Made by a program: the position numbers and the translations under genes
From: DATHGT01 sp035317605
GTDB lineage: Bacteria; Methylomirabilota; Methylomirabilia; Rokubacteriales; CSP1-6
DNA: 53,264 bases
Assembly (NCBI GenBank): GCA_035317605.1
Contig: DATHGT010000084.1
Location: forward strand, 1-53,264
Direction: 5' to 3'
Part shown: positions 24,073 to 32,731 of the stretch, one piece after another
How positions within the stretch are numbered: the first letter of the stretch is position 1
How the letters are laid out: every line of letters starts with the position of its first letter
The notes under the pieces: model-generated
Database searches by the model: none
What the model was told of the DNA's origin: nothing
What the model saw: the letters and a program-made list of their open reading frames with translations, nothing else

Positions 24073-26177
24073 GCCGCGCCTCGTGCCTGGTATGCGTCCA
24101 GCTCGGCCCGCAGACGCCGCACGTCGCCCGCGTAACGGCCGCTGATCAGGCGCAGGAACATCCGGTTCAAGCAGCGCGTGGCCCGCAGCGAAAAGACGGC
24201 GTCACGCCGCTCGATATGGCTCCGTTCGAAGAGCCGATGGCCGAGGAGTCCGGTGAGCTGGGACAGTGGCAGCAGCGCGAGCCACCACAGCTGCCCACTC
24301 GCCCAGGCCCAGATGCAGAGCCCGTAGAAGATCATCACGCCCGCCGCGTGGAAGGCCACGTTGGCCGGGTGCTGGTGCTTGAGCACGAAGACGTCCCAGT
24401 AGTTCGTGAAGGGATGGTCGGTGATCGCCGCGCTGATGGGCTCCACGGCCGCGAACCCGTCGGGGGCGGAAACCGTGAGCCGCAGGACCTCGCCCAGCCG
24501 CTCGCGGCCGAGCGCGCGGGCAGCGTGCCCGTCGCGCCATGCCTCGCGGCCGGCCACGTACACCGCCTTTACCGTCGCGTCCGAGCCACGCTTGACCATG
24601 CGGAGGGCGCCGTCAAGCACGGGATCCTCCAACTCCACCTGCTCGGCGATCGCGCTGCGCAGCGCCTCGGGTCGGAGCAGTACGAGGTCGGCGCGCGCGC
24701 CGGGCCGCAGCACGCCCGCGTCGAGGCGAAACCACCTCGCCGGCTCGCCGGTGACCCGGGCCACCGCCCGGGCGGGAGCGAGGAAGCCAGTGCTCGAAGC
24801 TTGGCGCAGGAGCGAGAGGGCCCCGTCGTAGTAGCCGAGGTGGCGCGCGTGCGCACCGGCGTCGGTGAAGCCCGGTAGCACGTGACGCAGCGACATCAGC
24901 GCCTGACGCGGGCCCGGTCGGTCATTGGCGCCGGTGGCCACCCAGCGTAGTCCGGCGTCGTGTTCAGCGAGGAGATCCATGAAGGTCTCGAGAGGATCGT
25001 GCCCACGCTCTTGCGCCACCTCGGCAAAGCTGCGGCCGGAGAGCGCTGGGTCCCCGGCCCGTACGATGTGCATCTGCTGGAGGTCACGATGGAACGTGCG
25101 GCCCGCGCGGCGGCGCCACTCTCGGGCGAAGGCCGCGCGAAAGCCGCGATCGGCCCAGAGGGCGCGACGTTCCTCGGCCGAGCTCGCGTCATTGAGCCTG
25201 ACACCGGCGGGAAACTCTTCGAAGAGGGGAGTCAGCGGCCCGTCGGAATAGATCGTGAAGGGTTCGGTGAGGGTCTGGAAGCGCACGTTGGCGCCCAGGC
25301 GATCGTTGAGGACGTGAAGCAGCGGCCCGAACGCGCGCCAGAGGCGCCGGTCGACGGCGGTGTCGAGCGCGGCCAGCACGGTCATGCGGAGCGGCGGCCG
25401 GCGAAATTCGAGGGCCAGGCGCAGAAGGTGGAGCAGCGTCCGGCGGTCCTGAGGGTTCGGCGTCACCTGGAAGACCGCGTCGTGCTCATGGCAGAGCTCG
25501 GCCAGCATCCGGTACTCGCGGAAGTCGGCGTGTTGGGAGGGGATCGTGCGCCCCTTGTACGGGCCGCTCATCATGTGCCACGGGACCATGTCAACCGAGA
25601 TGCCGACGCAGCCGGCATCCAGCGCCTCGGCGCCGAGCGCGCGTATACGGCGGAGATCGTCGTCGTCCGCGTGCGCTTGGAGGCTCCGCCGCAGACCCAT
25701 CACGTGGGCGCGCAGCGCGCTGTGGCCCAGCATGGGCGCCACGCTCGGGCCGAGCGGCAGCTGAGCGAGGTGGGTGAGGTATTCGGCGGGCGTGGCCCAG
25801 CCGACGGCCTGGCGCAGCCACTTGCGGACCAGGACATGCGGCAAGCTCTCCACGCGCAGGAAGATGTCGGCGAGCGTCTCTGGCTCGCCCACGGTGAGGG
25901 AGAGGCTGCAGTTGCCCATCACCACCGCGGTGACGCCGTGGCGGAGCGACTCGGCGAGGGCGGGGGCAATCTCGACCTCGAGGTCGTAGTGGGTGTGGAT
26001 GTCGACGAAGCCGGGCACGACCCAGCACCCGCGCGCGTCGACGATTTCCCCCGCGGGCGCCCCGATGCCGGGCGCTATCGCAAGCACGCGGCCGTTGCAC
26101 ACCGCCACGTCGGCACGAGCGGGGGGCGTCCCGAGGCCGTCGAAGACCAAGCCACCACGGATCAACAGGTCGAGCAC
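24069..26177 (-). CDS. N-acyl-D-amino-acid deacylase-like amidohydrolase fused to an Mpo1-like domain
   Basis: A 702-residue two-domain protein. Residues 1 to about 560 are an amidohydrolase of the N-acyl-D-amino-acid deacylase group: a metal-binding HxH in GFVDIHTHYDLEVE, a Cys ligand in VVMGNCSLSLTVG, a FTDAGAHARHLGYYDGAL segment with the catalytic Asp, and the returning beta-strand GARADLVLLRPEAL. Residues from about 582 to 702 are a different, membrane-type domain. It has HQHPANVAFHAAGVMIFYG, two hydrophobic helices, and SQLTGLLGHRLFE with a GHxxFE motif, the pattern of the Mpo1/DUF962 family (yeast Mpo1 is an iron-dependent 2-hydroxy-fatty-acid dioxygenase). GTG start with GAGGGG upstream. 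The fusion ties amide hydrolysis to fatty-acid oxidation. Confidence 0.82.
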   Translation of the reverse strand: MLDLLIRGGLVFDGLGTPPARADVAVCNGRVLAIAPGIGAPAGEIVDARGCWVVPGFVDIHTHYDLEVEIAPALAESLRHGVTAVVMGNCSLSLTVGEPETLADIFLRVESLPHVLVRKWLRQAVGWATPAEYLTHLAQLPLGPSVAPMLGHSALRAHVMGLRRSLQAHADDDDLRRIRALGAEALDAGCVGISVDMVPWHMMSGPYKGRTIPSQHADFREYRMLAELCHEHDAVFQVTPNPQDRRTLLHLLRLALEFRRPPLRMTVLAALDTAVDRRLWRAFGPLLHVLNDRLGANVRFQTLTEPFTIYSDGPLTPLFEEFPAGVRLNDASSAEERRALWADRGFRAAFAREWRRRAGRTFHRDLQQMHIVRAGDPALSGRSFAEVAQERGHDPLETFMDLLAEHDAGLRWVATGANDRPGPRQALMSLRHVLPGFTDAGAHARHLGYYDGALSLLRQASSTGFLAPARAVARVTGEPARWFRLDAGVLRPGARADLVLLRPEALRSAIAEQVELEDPVLDGALRMVKRGSDATVKAVYVAGREAWRDGHAARALGRERLGEVLRLTVSAPDGFAAVEPISAAITDHPFTNYWDVFVLKHQHPANVAFHAAGVMIFYGLCIWAWASGQLWWLALLPLSQLTGLLGHRLFERSHIERRDAVFSLRATRCLNRMFLRLISGRYAGDVRRLRAELDAYQARGAA

Positions 26178-26222
26178 CGGCCCCTCACACGGCCTCTCTC
26201 GTCGAGCGAAGAGGGACGATCG

Positions 26223-26840
26223 TCAGCGGCGGCGTCGACTGAACACGACGCCACCCAGCGCGCCGATGACGAGCCCGCCAATGCCCAGGCCGGTGCCGAG
26301 GCGCCAGGCCCACTGCTTGGCGGCTTGGAGGACTGGATTGTCGAGGAGGTCGGTGCCCACGTGAGCGCTCGCGAGTCTCCAGCGGCCGTCCGCCTTGCGC
26401 ACCACCACGGTCCAGCGCACCTTCATCACGCGCGTGTCGCCGTCAGTGAACTCCCACGTATCCTCCGACGCGCCGGTGCTGAGCCCTACGTCTTGGGCAA
26501 GGAAGCGCGTGAGCTCGTCGGCGGTGGGCTTGATCGTCACCTTGCGCACGAAGGCGCGGTTGCCTGTGAACAGCCCCTCCCAGTGGGCGCGGAAGGCGTC
26601 GAGGCTGGTGAAGCGCTTCTGGTCCACCGTGGTCACCACGAAGTTCTGGTCGAGGACGGACGCCAGCGCCTGGAAGTCCCGGCCGCTGATCGCCTGAGCG
26701 ATGGTGCGGAGCAGCGCGCGCAACTCCTCGTGGTCTTGCGGCCGGGCGTCCTGAGCCCATACGCCCCCCGCGCCCACGAGCAGGATCGTGACGAGACCCG
26801 CCGCCGGAACGATACGCGTGAAGATTCGACACGTGCTCAT
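26223..26840 (-). CDS. Exported, membrane-anchored NTF2/SnoaL-like protein
   Basis: A 205-residue protein with a Sec signal peptide (residues 1-29, ending VWAQ), an NTF2/SnoaL-like alpha+beta domain, and a C-terminal membrane helix (LGIGGLVIGALGGVVFS) followed by RRRR, as in sortase-like or PEP-type anchors. The domain begins with LRALLRTIAQAISGRDFQAL and ends with KADGRWRLASAHVGTD, the usual start and finish of DUF4440-like proteins. It may bind the product or a precursor at the outer face of the membrane. The ATG overlaps the stop of the upstream ferritin-like gene by 4 bases, and the deacylase gene follows after 45 bases. Confidence 0.72.
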   Translation of the reverse strand: MSTCRIFTRIVPAAGLVTILLVGAGGVWAQDARPQDHEELRALLRTIAQAISGRDFQALASVLDQNFVVTTVDQKRFTSLDAFRAHWEGLFTGNRAFVRKVTIKPTADELTRFLAQDVGLSTGASEDTWEFTDGDTRVMKVRWTVVVRKADGRWRLASAHVGTDLLDNPVLQAAKQWAWRLGTGLGIGGLVIGALGGVVFSRRRR

Positions 26841-27793
26841 CGTGACTTTCCCTTTCCGCCCGGCCCGCCGTCACCGACGGCCGCGCATTGCACCGGTGAG
26901 AGCGGCCGGAACAGTCCCAGACAATCGAGACGGATCTCGAGCGCGGGCGCGCGCGCGAGAAAACCACGGAGCAGGGTGAGCTGTTCGCCGGCGCGGCGCT
27001 CGGTGTCGATCTCGGCGAAGACACGCGCGCGCTCTCGCCGCCCGAGCGGTCCCCGCGCCTCCTCGAGACGGGCCACGACCCGCTGAGGACCCGCCTGGAT
27101 CATGGACAGGAGCGATGCCAGCGCCGCCTGCGCCGCGCGGAGGTCGGCGGGCGAGAGGCCGTCACGGCCGAGCACGGCGAGACCTCCACCGTGGTGTAAG
27201 GCCTCGTCCTTGACGATGTCGACGAGCGTGGCGCGCAGCGCGGGGTCGGCGGTACCTCGAGCAAGACGGCAGTAGTGGACGAGGCCCCAGCCCTCCAGCA
27301 CGACCTGCACGAGGAAGGCAAGCGCCCCGCGGCGGCCGGTGTCAATGGCTCGCGCGAGGAGGTCGCAGAACGGGTCGTCGGGAGCGGTCCCTTCCGCATC
27401 GGGTCGCGTTCCCATCTGCGCGGCAATGTCGGCCATGTGGCGTGCCTCGTCGGCCCCCATCAGCGCATAGGCCGTCCGCTCGTCCGCCGTCGAGGAGAGC
27501 AGGACCATCTTGGCCGCGAAGCCGATGCCGAGCTTCTCGACGAAGAACGCCTCGGTCAGGAGGTCGGTGGCGCAGACGCTGAGCAGCCGATATCGGGCGG
27601 CCGGTGGAGCGTCACGGAAGGCTGCGACCCGGTCGAGGCCGAAATGGCTCGCTGGCCACCGCACTGCGGCGGGGGCGGATGGGACGCAATGGCCATCGCG
27701 CGCGAGTGCCGCCGCGACGATGGGGAGCAGCCGGTGGCCCACCGGCAGCGGCGGCGCCTCGAGCTGGCCGTTCACCCGTACGCGTGCCGTCAC
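26837..27793 (-). CDS. Ferritin-like di-iron protein
   Basis: A 318-residue, mainly helical protein with a full set of ferritin-like di-iron ligands: Glu81 or Glu86 in LLTEAFFVEKL, Glu116 and His119 in GADEARHMA, Glu167 in VVLEGWGLVHY, and Glu197 and His200 in VKDEALHHGG. This two-ExxH arrangement is that of di-iron oxygenases, desaturases and MiaE-like hydroxylases. The family is not one I can name, and the substrate is unknown. It starts with GTG in a GTGA overlap with the SDR stop codon and is translationally linked to both neighbours. It is the third type of oxygenase in this operon. Confidence 0.72.
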   Translation of the reverse strand: MTARVRVNGQLEAPPLPVGHRLLPIVAAALARDGHCVPSAPAAVRWPASHFGLDRVAAFRDAPPAARYRLLSVCATDLLTEAFFVEKLGIGFAAKMVLLSSTADERTAYALMGADEARHMADIAAQMGTRPDAEGTAPDDPFCDLLARAIDTGRRGALAFLVQVVLEGWGLVHYCRLARGTADPALRATLVDIVKDEALHHGGGLAVLGRDGLSPADLRAAQAALASLLSMIQAGPQRVVARLEEARGPLGRRERARVFAEIDTERRAGEQLTLLRGFLARAPALEIRLDCLGLFRPLSPVQCAAVGDGGPGGKGKSR

Positions 27794-28683
27794 GCCGTGA
27801 CCTCGGCGGCGACGCCCCGCCCGGTCCGTGGGCGCAGCGCCCGCGCACAGGTGATGGCCCAGAGCGCGTCGGCGAGACGCTCGGGCAGGCAGCGGCGCAT
27901 CAGGTGCGCGAGACGCGCGTCGCGCCCGACGCGCAGGCGCGCGGGCATACGACGGCGCTCGGCGAGGGCGATGACGGCGTCGGCCACGCGCTCGGCCGGC
28001 GGTCCCGGGGCGTGCGCGAGCGACCGGGCCAGCTCCTCGTACGCCGCGGACTGCGGAGCGTAGGGCGAGCGACCGGACGCGCCGGCCGCGCCCACGGCGG
28101 CGCGGCCGGCGAACCCGGTGCGGTGGCGCCCCGGCTCGACCACCGCGACCTGCACGCCATGCGGCCGGAGCTCCTCGCGGAGGGCGGCGCCGAGTCCCTC
28201 CAGCGCGAACTTGCTGGCGCAGTAGGCCGAGGTCAGCGGGAAGCCCACGCGCCCGAAGAGGGAGGAGATCAGGATCACCCGCCCGCGCGTGTCCCGGAGC
28301 AGGGGCAGCGCCTCGCGCAGGAGGAGGGCCGCGCCGAGGAAATTGACTTCCATCTGCGCGCGGAGTTGATCCGGGGTGACGTCCTCGAGTGCGCCCCTGA
28401 GGGCCTGGCCGGCATTGCTCACGATACAGTCGAGCCGGCCCCAGCGCGCGCGCGCGTCGGCGACGGCGGCCCGGCGCTCATCCTCGCGCGTCACGTCGAG
28501 CCCGATCACGGCGAGCCTCCCGGAATGCTGCACGCCCCCGCCGAGGAGCGCCGCGCCGCGCTCAGCGAGGCCCCGCAGGGTGGCGAGCACATGCCATCCA
28601 TGATCGAGGAAGGCCGGGACCATGGCTCGGCCGAAGCCGGATGAGCAGCCAGTGACGAGGACAACCCGCGTCGCGTGCGCCAT
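27790..28683 (-). CDS. Short-chain dehydrogenase/reductase
   Basis: A 297-residue classical SDR that oxidises or reduces an alcohol/ketone with NAD(P). The cofactor loop is TGCSSGFG at residues 11-18, the NAG motif is IVSNAGQAL, and the catalytic residues are Ser140/141 and Tyr154/Lys158 in SAYCASKFALEG. The C-terminal part from about 180 is longer than in minimal SDRs and Arg-rich. The sequence resembles retinol/hydroxysteroid-type or serine-type SDRs acting on hydrophobic alcohols. It starts 5 bases after the stop of the upstream Rieske gene, inside the lipid-modification operon. Confidence 0.88.
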   Translation of the reverse strand: MAHATRVVLVTGCSSGFGRAMVPAFLDHGWHVLATLRGLAERGAALLGGGVQHSGRLAVIGLDVTREDERRAAVADARARWGRLDCIVSNAGQALRGALEDVTPDQLRAQMEVNFLGAALLLREALPLLRDTRGRVILISSLFGRVGFPLTSAYCASKFALEGLGAALREELRPHGVQVAVVEPGRHRTGFAGRAAVGAAGASGRSPYAPQSAAYEELARSLAHAPGPPAERVADAVIALAERRRMPARLRVGRDARLAHLMRRCLPERLADALWAITCARALRPRTGRGVAAEVTA

Positions 28684-28688
28684 CGGTG

Positions 28689-29741
28689 TCAGCGTCTCGT
28701 GTCCGCCCAGCGCACCGTCGGCTGCCGGTCCAGGTGTTGAATGAAGGCGAGCACGGCGCGATCCGCAGCGATGGGTGTACGCAGCTCGAAGCGGATTGTG
28801 TCAAAGACGATGGTGTCGCCCCGGGCGAAGTAGCGACCGACCAGCGTCGTGGCGGCGAGGAGCAGGTGGTCGATCACGGCGCCACGGAGGCCCGAGCGCC
28901 GTCTCGTCAGCGCAATGGCCTGGCCCTCCGCCCGCCCGTCGGCCGTCGGTCGGAGAGCGAACATCAGGTACACGTGCAGTCGATCGGGCCCGATGGTGAC
29001 GGTGCCGACGCTCCCGTGCGAATACGTCATGGCGTAGGTGAGCGGCCCGGCATAGAGGCGCGCGAGCCGCCGTCCAAGCCAGGAGCCGCGACTGACCGGC
29101 GCCGTGTTGCGGACTTCGAGGCATGCGGCGGAGAGCGCCCGCGGGTGCATGCGAAGCGTCACGGGCAAACGGTGGACGGAGTTGAAGTGCTGCTCATCGA
29201 TCGCGTTGACCAGCACCACGTGAGGATGACAGCCTTTAGTGAACGGCCGCCCGAAGCGAGTCCGCACCGGCACGTCGGCGAGCTCGGGCGGCGCCGGCAC
29301 CGGTGCCGACGGTCGCTCGCCCGCCCAGACCCAGACTAGCCCGTGGCGCTCGGCCACGGGCCAGGCGCGGACGCGAGCGGAAGGAAGGGGGCAGCCGCCG
29401 AGGCTCGGCACCTCCACGCAGCGGCCGTCGCCGTCGTAACGCCAGCGGTGGAAGAAGCAGCGGAGCGTGTCGCCTTCGACGCCGCCCGTGCCGAGGTGCG
29501 CGCCCATGTGGGCACAGTCCGCGTCGAGCGCGCGCACGACACCGTCGTGGCCGCGGTAGAGTGCCAGCTCGCGGCCGGCCAGACTCACGCCACGCGCCTG
29601 CCCCCGGCGCAGCTCGCGGGAGCGCAGCGCCCAGTACCAGCCCTCGACCAGGCGTGAGGCATCGTTGAACGCACCCCGTGTTTGTCCGGCTCGCTCCTCG
29701 CCGAGGGGCATCGCGGTTTCGAGTTGCGTCTCTCGGCTCAC
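28689..29741 (-). CDS. Rieske non-haem iron oxygenase (second copy)
   Basis: A 350-residue Rieske-type oxygenase. The [2Fe-2S] site is Cys76, His78, Cys95, His98 (DCAHMGAHL and CFFHRW). The mononuclear iron site is IDEQHFNSVH, with His185 and His190. These enzymes hydroxylate, demethylate or desaturate their substrate with electrons from a ferredoxin. The GTG at 29741 is preferred as start because it overlaps the GH3 stop codon (GTGA) and GGGAG lies upstream; an ATG at 29711 is the alternative. It differs strongly from the Rieske protein at 32732, so the two likely act on different positions or substrates. Confidence 0.85.
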   Translation of the reverse strand: MSRETQLETAMPLGEERAGQTRGAFNDASRLVEGWYWALRSRELRRGQARGVSLAGRELALYRGHDGVVRALDADCAHMGAHLGTGGVEGDTLRCFFHRWRYDGDGRCVEVPSLGGCPLPSARVRAWPVAERHGLVWVWAGERPSAPVPAPPELADVPVRTRFGRPFTKGCHPHVVLVNAIDEQHFNSVHRLPVTLRMHPRALSAACLEVRNTAPVSRGSWLGRRLARLYAGPLTYAMTYSHGSVGTVTIGPDRLHVYLMFALRPTADGRAEGQAIALTRRRSGLRGAVIDHLLLAATTLVGRYFARGDTIVFDTIRFELRTPIAADRAVLAFIQHLDRQPTVRWADTRR

Positions 29742-31369
29742 CTGGCGCTCTCCCGCACCGGAACCTCGCGCCCATTCCACCGGGAGTCGAGGAGATCTTG
29801 CGAGACCTCGGGATCGCCGACGAGGCAGGAGGGCTTGATGGCGCCCCGGCGGATACCGCGGGAGGCGAGGACGTCGAGGAGGCGATCCTCGGCGTGCGAG
29901 AGCACCGCGACGGCGGGGGGGGCGAGTTGGCCCAGGCGGCGCGCCTCGCGATAACGGTGGGCCTGTTGGAGGAGCGCGTCGAGGCGGACGGGTACGTCGT
30001 CCTGCCCGGCCGGTGCTCGATCGACGACGAGGAGATAACGTCCGCGTCCGTCCGGCTCGCGGAGCGGGACGAGGACCCGGAAACTATCCGCCACGAGCGG
30101 CAACCCTGCGAGCGCCCCGCGCACGAAACGCTCGGCGAGTTTCTCGCCGACCATGTCCGAGACGTCATCGTCACGGCCGACGAACGTCAACGCCCGCGTG
30201 GCGCCGATGGATTGTCCGGCTCGCACGCGGTCGCCGAGCCGGTAGCGGGCGAAGCCACCCGGCGGCGTCACGATGACGGAGTACTCTGCGCCCGGCTCCG
30301 CCTCGTCGACGCGGTGGATCGCGCCCGACAGGTCGGCCAGTTCGACGAAGACGTCGTGCACCAGCGGCACGCAGACGCCCGGGCCAGCCAGCGGCACCGT
30401 GATCGGCGCCTCGGTGGCGAGCAGCCCCTTGGGCTGGAAGATCACCCAGGGCAGGCGCTGTCGGAGGTGCGCTGCGGCAGGCGCCGCGGGGCCGTCGGTC
30501 CAGCACGAGACAAGGCGCAGGTCCGGAAGGACCTGGCGCCAGTCGATCGGATCGCGCTCGAGCGCCCTGGCGATGGCGGGGACGACGCGCTCGAGCGGGA
30601 AGACGCTGCCTTCGACGCGAATGGCGCCGGTCCGCCAGTCGGAGAGCACCGCCTCGCGGTGGCCCGTGATCCAGTCGAGCAGCACGGTGAGAAAGGACGG
30701 GCTCCACACTGAAACGATTTCTGGCCGCCCAGCCACGAGGTGGCCGGCGAGGATGCGCTTGAGAGCCTCGGGGTCACGCATCTGCGCGACCGTGGGCGGC
30801 AGCACAAGAAACCGGCGCAGCAGCCAGCGCCAGCCCCCTTCGAGATAATCCAGGTCGGAGGACAGGCCCACGGGCACTCCCCGCGCCGTACGCTCCGGCG
30901 CATCGAGCCTGGGCGAAATGCTGATCCATGCGCGCCCCGTGGAAAGGTATGGACCATCGGCGAGGAGATCAGCGAGCCAGAGACGGAACATGCGGTCGAA
31001 CGCCCGGCGCAGCGGGGTGGTGTAGGGCACGTGCTTGGCGGGGCCGCTGCTCCCCGACGTTTTTTCGTAGACACGCACGGGGCCGGGGACGAGGACCGAT
31101 CCCTCTTCGCGCGCCTGCCGCTCCACCCACGGAGCGAGATCGTCGTAACTCACCACGGGCAGCTTGTCGCGGAAGGCGTCATAGCCGTCGCCCGGGCGGA
31201 CGCCATGGGCGCGGCCGTAGTCGGTGTCGGCGAGGCCATCCACAATGCGCCGGAGTGCCGCGTCCTGCGCGGTCCTCGGTGTGCGAAGCGCGTTGGCAAA
31301 AGCCCGGTGCTCGCCAGCCAGGACGCACGCCATGGCCCGCGTGGCTCCGCGCACGAGCAGCCGGCGCAT
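29738..31369 (-). CDS. GH3-family acyl-adenylating amido synthetase-like enzyme
   Basis: A 543-residue member of the GH3 branch of the ANL superfamily. Plant GH3 enzymes join hormones such as jasmonate or auxin to amino acids by way of acyl-AMP; the bacterial members are mostly unstudied. The ATP-binding motif is VYEKTSGSSGPAKHVPYT at about residues 100-117 and the second motif is GGFARYRLGDRVRAG with FVGRDDDVSDMVGEKL after it. The ATG shares a base with the stop of the acyltransferase gene (TGATG). In this operon it is the best candidate for the step that forms an amide or ester bond between an acyl chain and an amine. Confidence 0.83.
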   Translation of the reverse strand: MRRLLVRGATRAMACVLAGEHRAFANALRTPRTAQDAALRRIVDGLADTDYGRAHGVRPGDGYDAFRDKLPVVSYDDLAPWVERQAREEGSVLVPGPVRVYEKTSGSSGPAKHVPYTTPLRRAFDRMFRLWLADLLADGPYLSTGRAWISISPRLDAPERTARGVPVGLSSDLDYLEGGWRWLLRRFLVLPPTVAQMRDPEALKRILAGHLVAGRPEIVSVWSPSFLTVLLDWITGHREAVLSDWRTGAIRVEGSVFPLERVVPAIARALERDPIDWRQVLPDLRLVSCWTDGPAAPAAAHLRQRLPWVIFQPKGLLATEAPITVPLAGPGVCVPLVHDVFVELADLSGAIHRVDEAEPGAEYSVIVTPPGGFARYRLGDRVRAGQSIGATRALTFVGRDDDVSDMVGEKLAERFVRGALAGLPLVADSFRVLVPLREPDGRGRYLLVVDRAPAGQDDVPVRLDALLQQAHRYREARRLGQLAPPAVAVLSHAEDRLLDVLASRGIRRGAIKPSCLVGDPEVSQDLLDSRWNGREVPVRESAR

Positions 31370-32019
31370 CACGAGGCCACCCGCGCCGCGGGGCGCGTCC
31401 GCGGCGGCACGCGACCCACTCGGGCATGGGGGTAGAGGTCGCTCAGCAAGGGCACATGGACGCCGTCGACGATGTGGACGCCAGGCCCGATACGGCTGCC
31501 CGCGCCCACGAAGACGGTGTGGCCGATCGTGATGCGGTGCACGTGCAGGATCAGGCCCACCCGCGTGGGCCTGATCACGTGCGCGTACATCTCCACCTTG
31601 TGGCCCACGACCACACGGTCTCCGATCTCCAGCATGCTGCGATCGGCGATCTCCACCCGGGGCGTCCAGTATACGCCGCGGCCGACGCGGCTGCCCCAGA
31701 GCCGGAGCCAGAGGGAGAAGCATCCGGGTACGAGCCGGAGCAGGCTCTCGAGCTCCGGCAGCGCGATGAAGAGCGCCTGGCACTGATGGCTCGCCCACCA
31801 CGGCGAGTAGACGGGTGCGTCGAGGCGCGAGCGTCCTTCGCGCAGGGGCCGCCACCAATGCAGCACCCTGAATGCGGCGAGCGGCAGCGCGTAGACAGTG
31901 GCACCCACGGCGAGGGCCGTCACGACGGTCGGCGACGCGACAAAGAGCCAGAGGCTTGTCACGATGGCGCCCGCGTGAAGCGCGGGGACGCAGGCAAGGC
32001 ATCGACCGAGCAGGGTCAT
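31369..32019 (-). CDS. Hexapeptide-repeat (LbH) acyltransferase-like membrane protein
   Basis: A 216-residue protein with N-terminal hydrophobic segments (about residues 8-50) and a C-terminal left-handed beta-helix made of hexapeptide repeats: GRGVYWTPRVEIADRSMLEI, GDRVVVGHKVEMYAHV, HRITIGHTVFVGAGSRIG. It resembles the acyltransferase-like C-terminal domains of polylysine-type synthetases and other O- or N-acyltransferases. It starts with ATG in an ATGA overlap with the hydroxylase stop codon. The likely role is acyl transfer at the membrane, on the same molecule as the hydroxylase and the GH3 enzyme. Confidence 0.72.
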   Translation of the reverse strand: MTLLGRCLACVPALHAGAIVTSLWLFVASPTVVTALAVGATVYALPLAAFRVLHWWRPLREGRSRLDAPVYSPWWASHQCQALFIALPELESLLRLVPGCFSLWLRLWGSRVGRGVYWTPRVEIADRSMLEIGDRVVVGHKVEMYAHVIRPTRVGLILHVHRITIGHTVFVGAGSRIGPGVHIVDGVHVPLLSDLYPHARVGRVPPRTRPAARVAS

Positions 32020-32681
32020 GCCGATCCCGTGCGCGGCCAGAGGAGCATCCGCGCCGTACTGTCCCGGCGCGGGATGCCGAGGCTCTGCGGTGGCGACGGC
32101 GGACACCAGTACGTCCCGTGGAGGCGGTCCCACCAGGAAAGGTTCGCGCCGAAGTTGCACCCGGGCCGCGCCGTGCTGTGATGCCAGCCATGCTCGTGCG
32201 GCGTGATCAGGATCCAGCCGAGGACCCGCCCCCTCCGTGACCCGCGAGGCGGCGCCCACGGCGAATGGCGCCACACGTCGAGCAGGCAGGTGAGCCCGGC
32301 GGCGAAGACGAAGCCGCGGGGATCCTCGAGGAGGAAGAGTGCGAGCCCGTTCACCCAGAGGTAGAGGATGAGCGCAGGCGTCCATACCGTGTTGCGCGCG
32401 GTGACGAGCACGTCGAGGGCAGGGGCCGTGTGGTGCACGGCGTGCCAGCGCCAGAGCCAGCCCGCGTGCAGCAGGCGATGGTTCCAGTAGTAGGCGTAGT
32501 CGACAAGGACGAAGTTGACGAGGAGGCCACCGATGACACCGAGCGGCACGCCGCCGCGCCACCCCGGCGTGAGAGCGACCAGCGCGGCCACTACCACGGT
32601 GAACTGAAGCACGGGCACGCCGACGCCCTGCACGAGGAGTCCGGACAGATCCAGAATCCACTCCCTTCGCGTGCGATGCAT
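32016..32681 (-). CDS. Fatty acid hydroxylase / sterol desaturase superfamily protein
   Basis: A 221-residue integral-membrane di-iron enzyme. All histidine boxes of the family are visible: HRLLH (His68-His72), HAVHH (His80-84) and HEHGWHH near the C terminus, plus HSPW between them. Several hydrophobic helices flank them. Such enzymes hydroxylate or desaturate fatty acids, sphingoid bases, sterols or carotenoids at the membrane. The start at 32681 is the first ATG after the upstream gene; a longer frame to 32966 would overlap the Rieske gene. It supports a lipid substrate for the operon. Confidence 0.87.
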   Translation of the reverse strand: MHRTRREWILDLSGLLVQGVGVPVLQFTVVVAALVALTPGWRGGVPLGVIGGLLVNFVLVDYAYYWNHRLLHAGWLWRWHAVHHTAPALDVLVTARNTVWTPALILYLWVNGLALFLLEDPRGFVFAAGLTCLLDVWRHSPWAPPRGSRRGRVLGWILITPHEHGWHHSTARPGCNFGANLSWWDRLHGTYWCPPSPPQSLGIPRRDSTARMLLWPRTGSA

Positions 32682-32731
32682 GGTGGTCCCCACGAAGGGA
32701 GAGCGTGGAATGACGGAGGAGATCGCCGGCG

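Noticed and set aside
24960..27086. A 708-codon plus-strand frame opposite the deacylase, NTF2-like and ferritin-like genes
   Set aside because: Low-complexity His/Arg/Glu-rich translation with no fold; the minus-strand genes carry conserved catalytic motifs and coupled starts.
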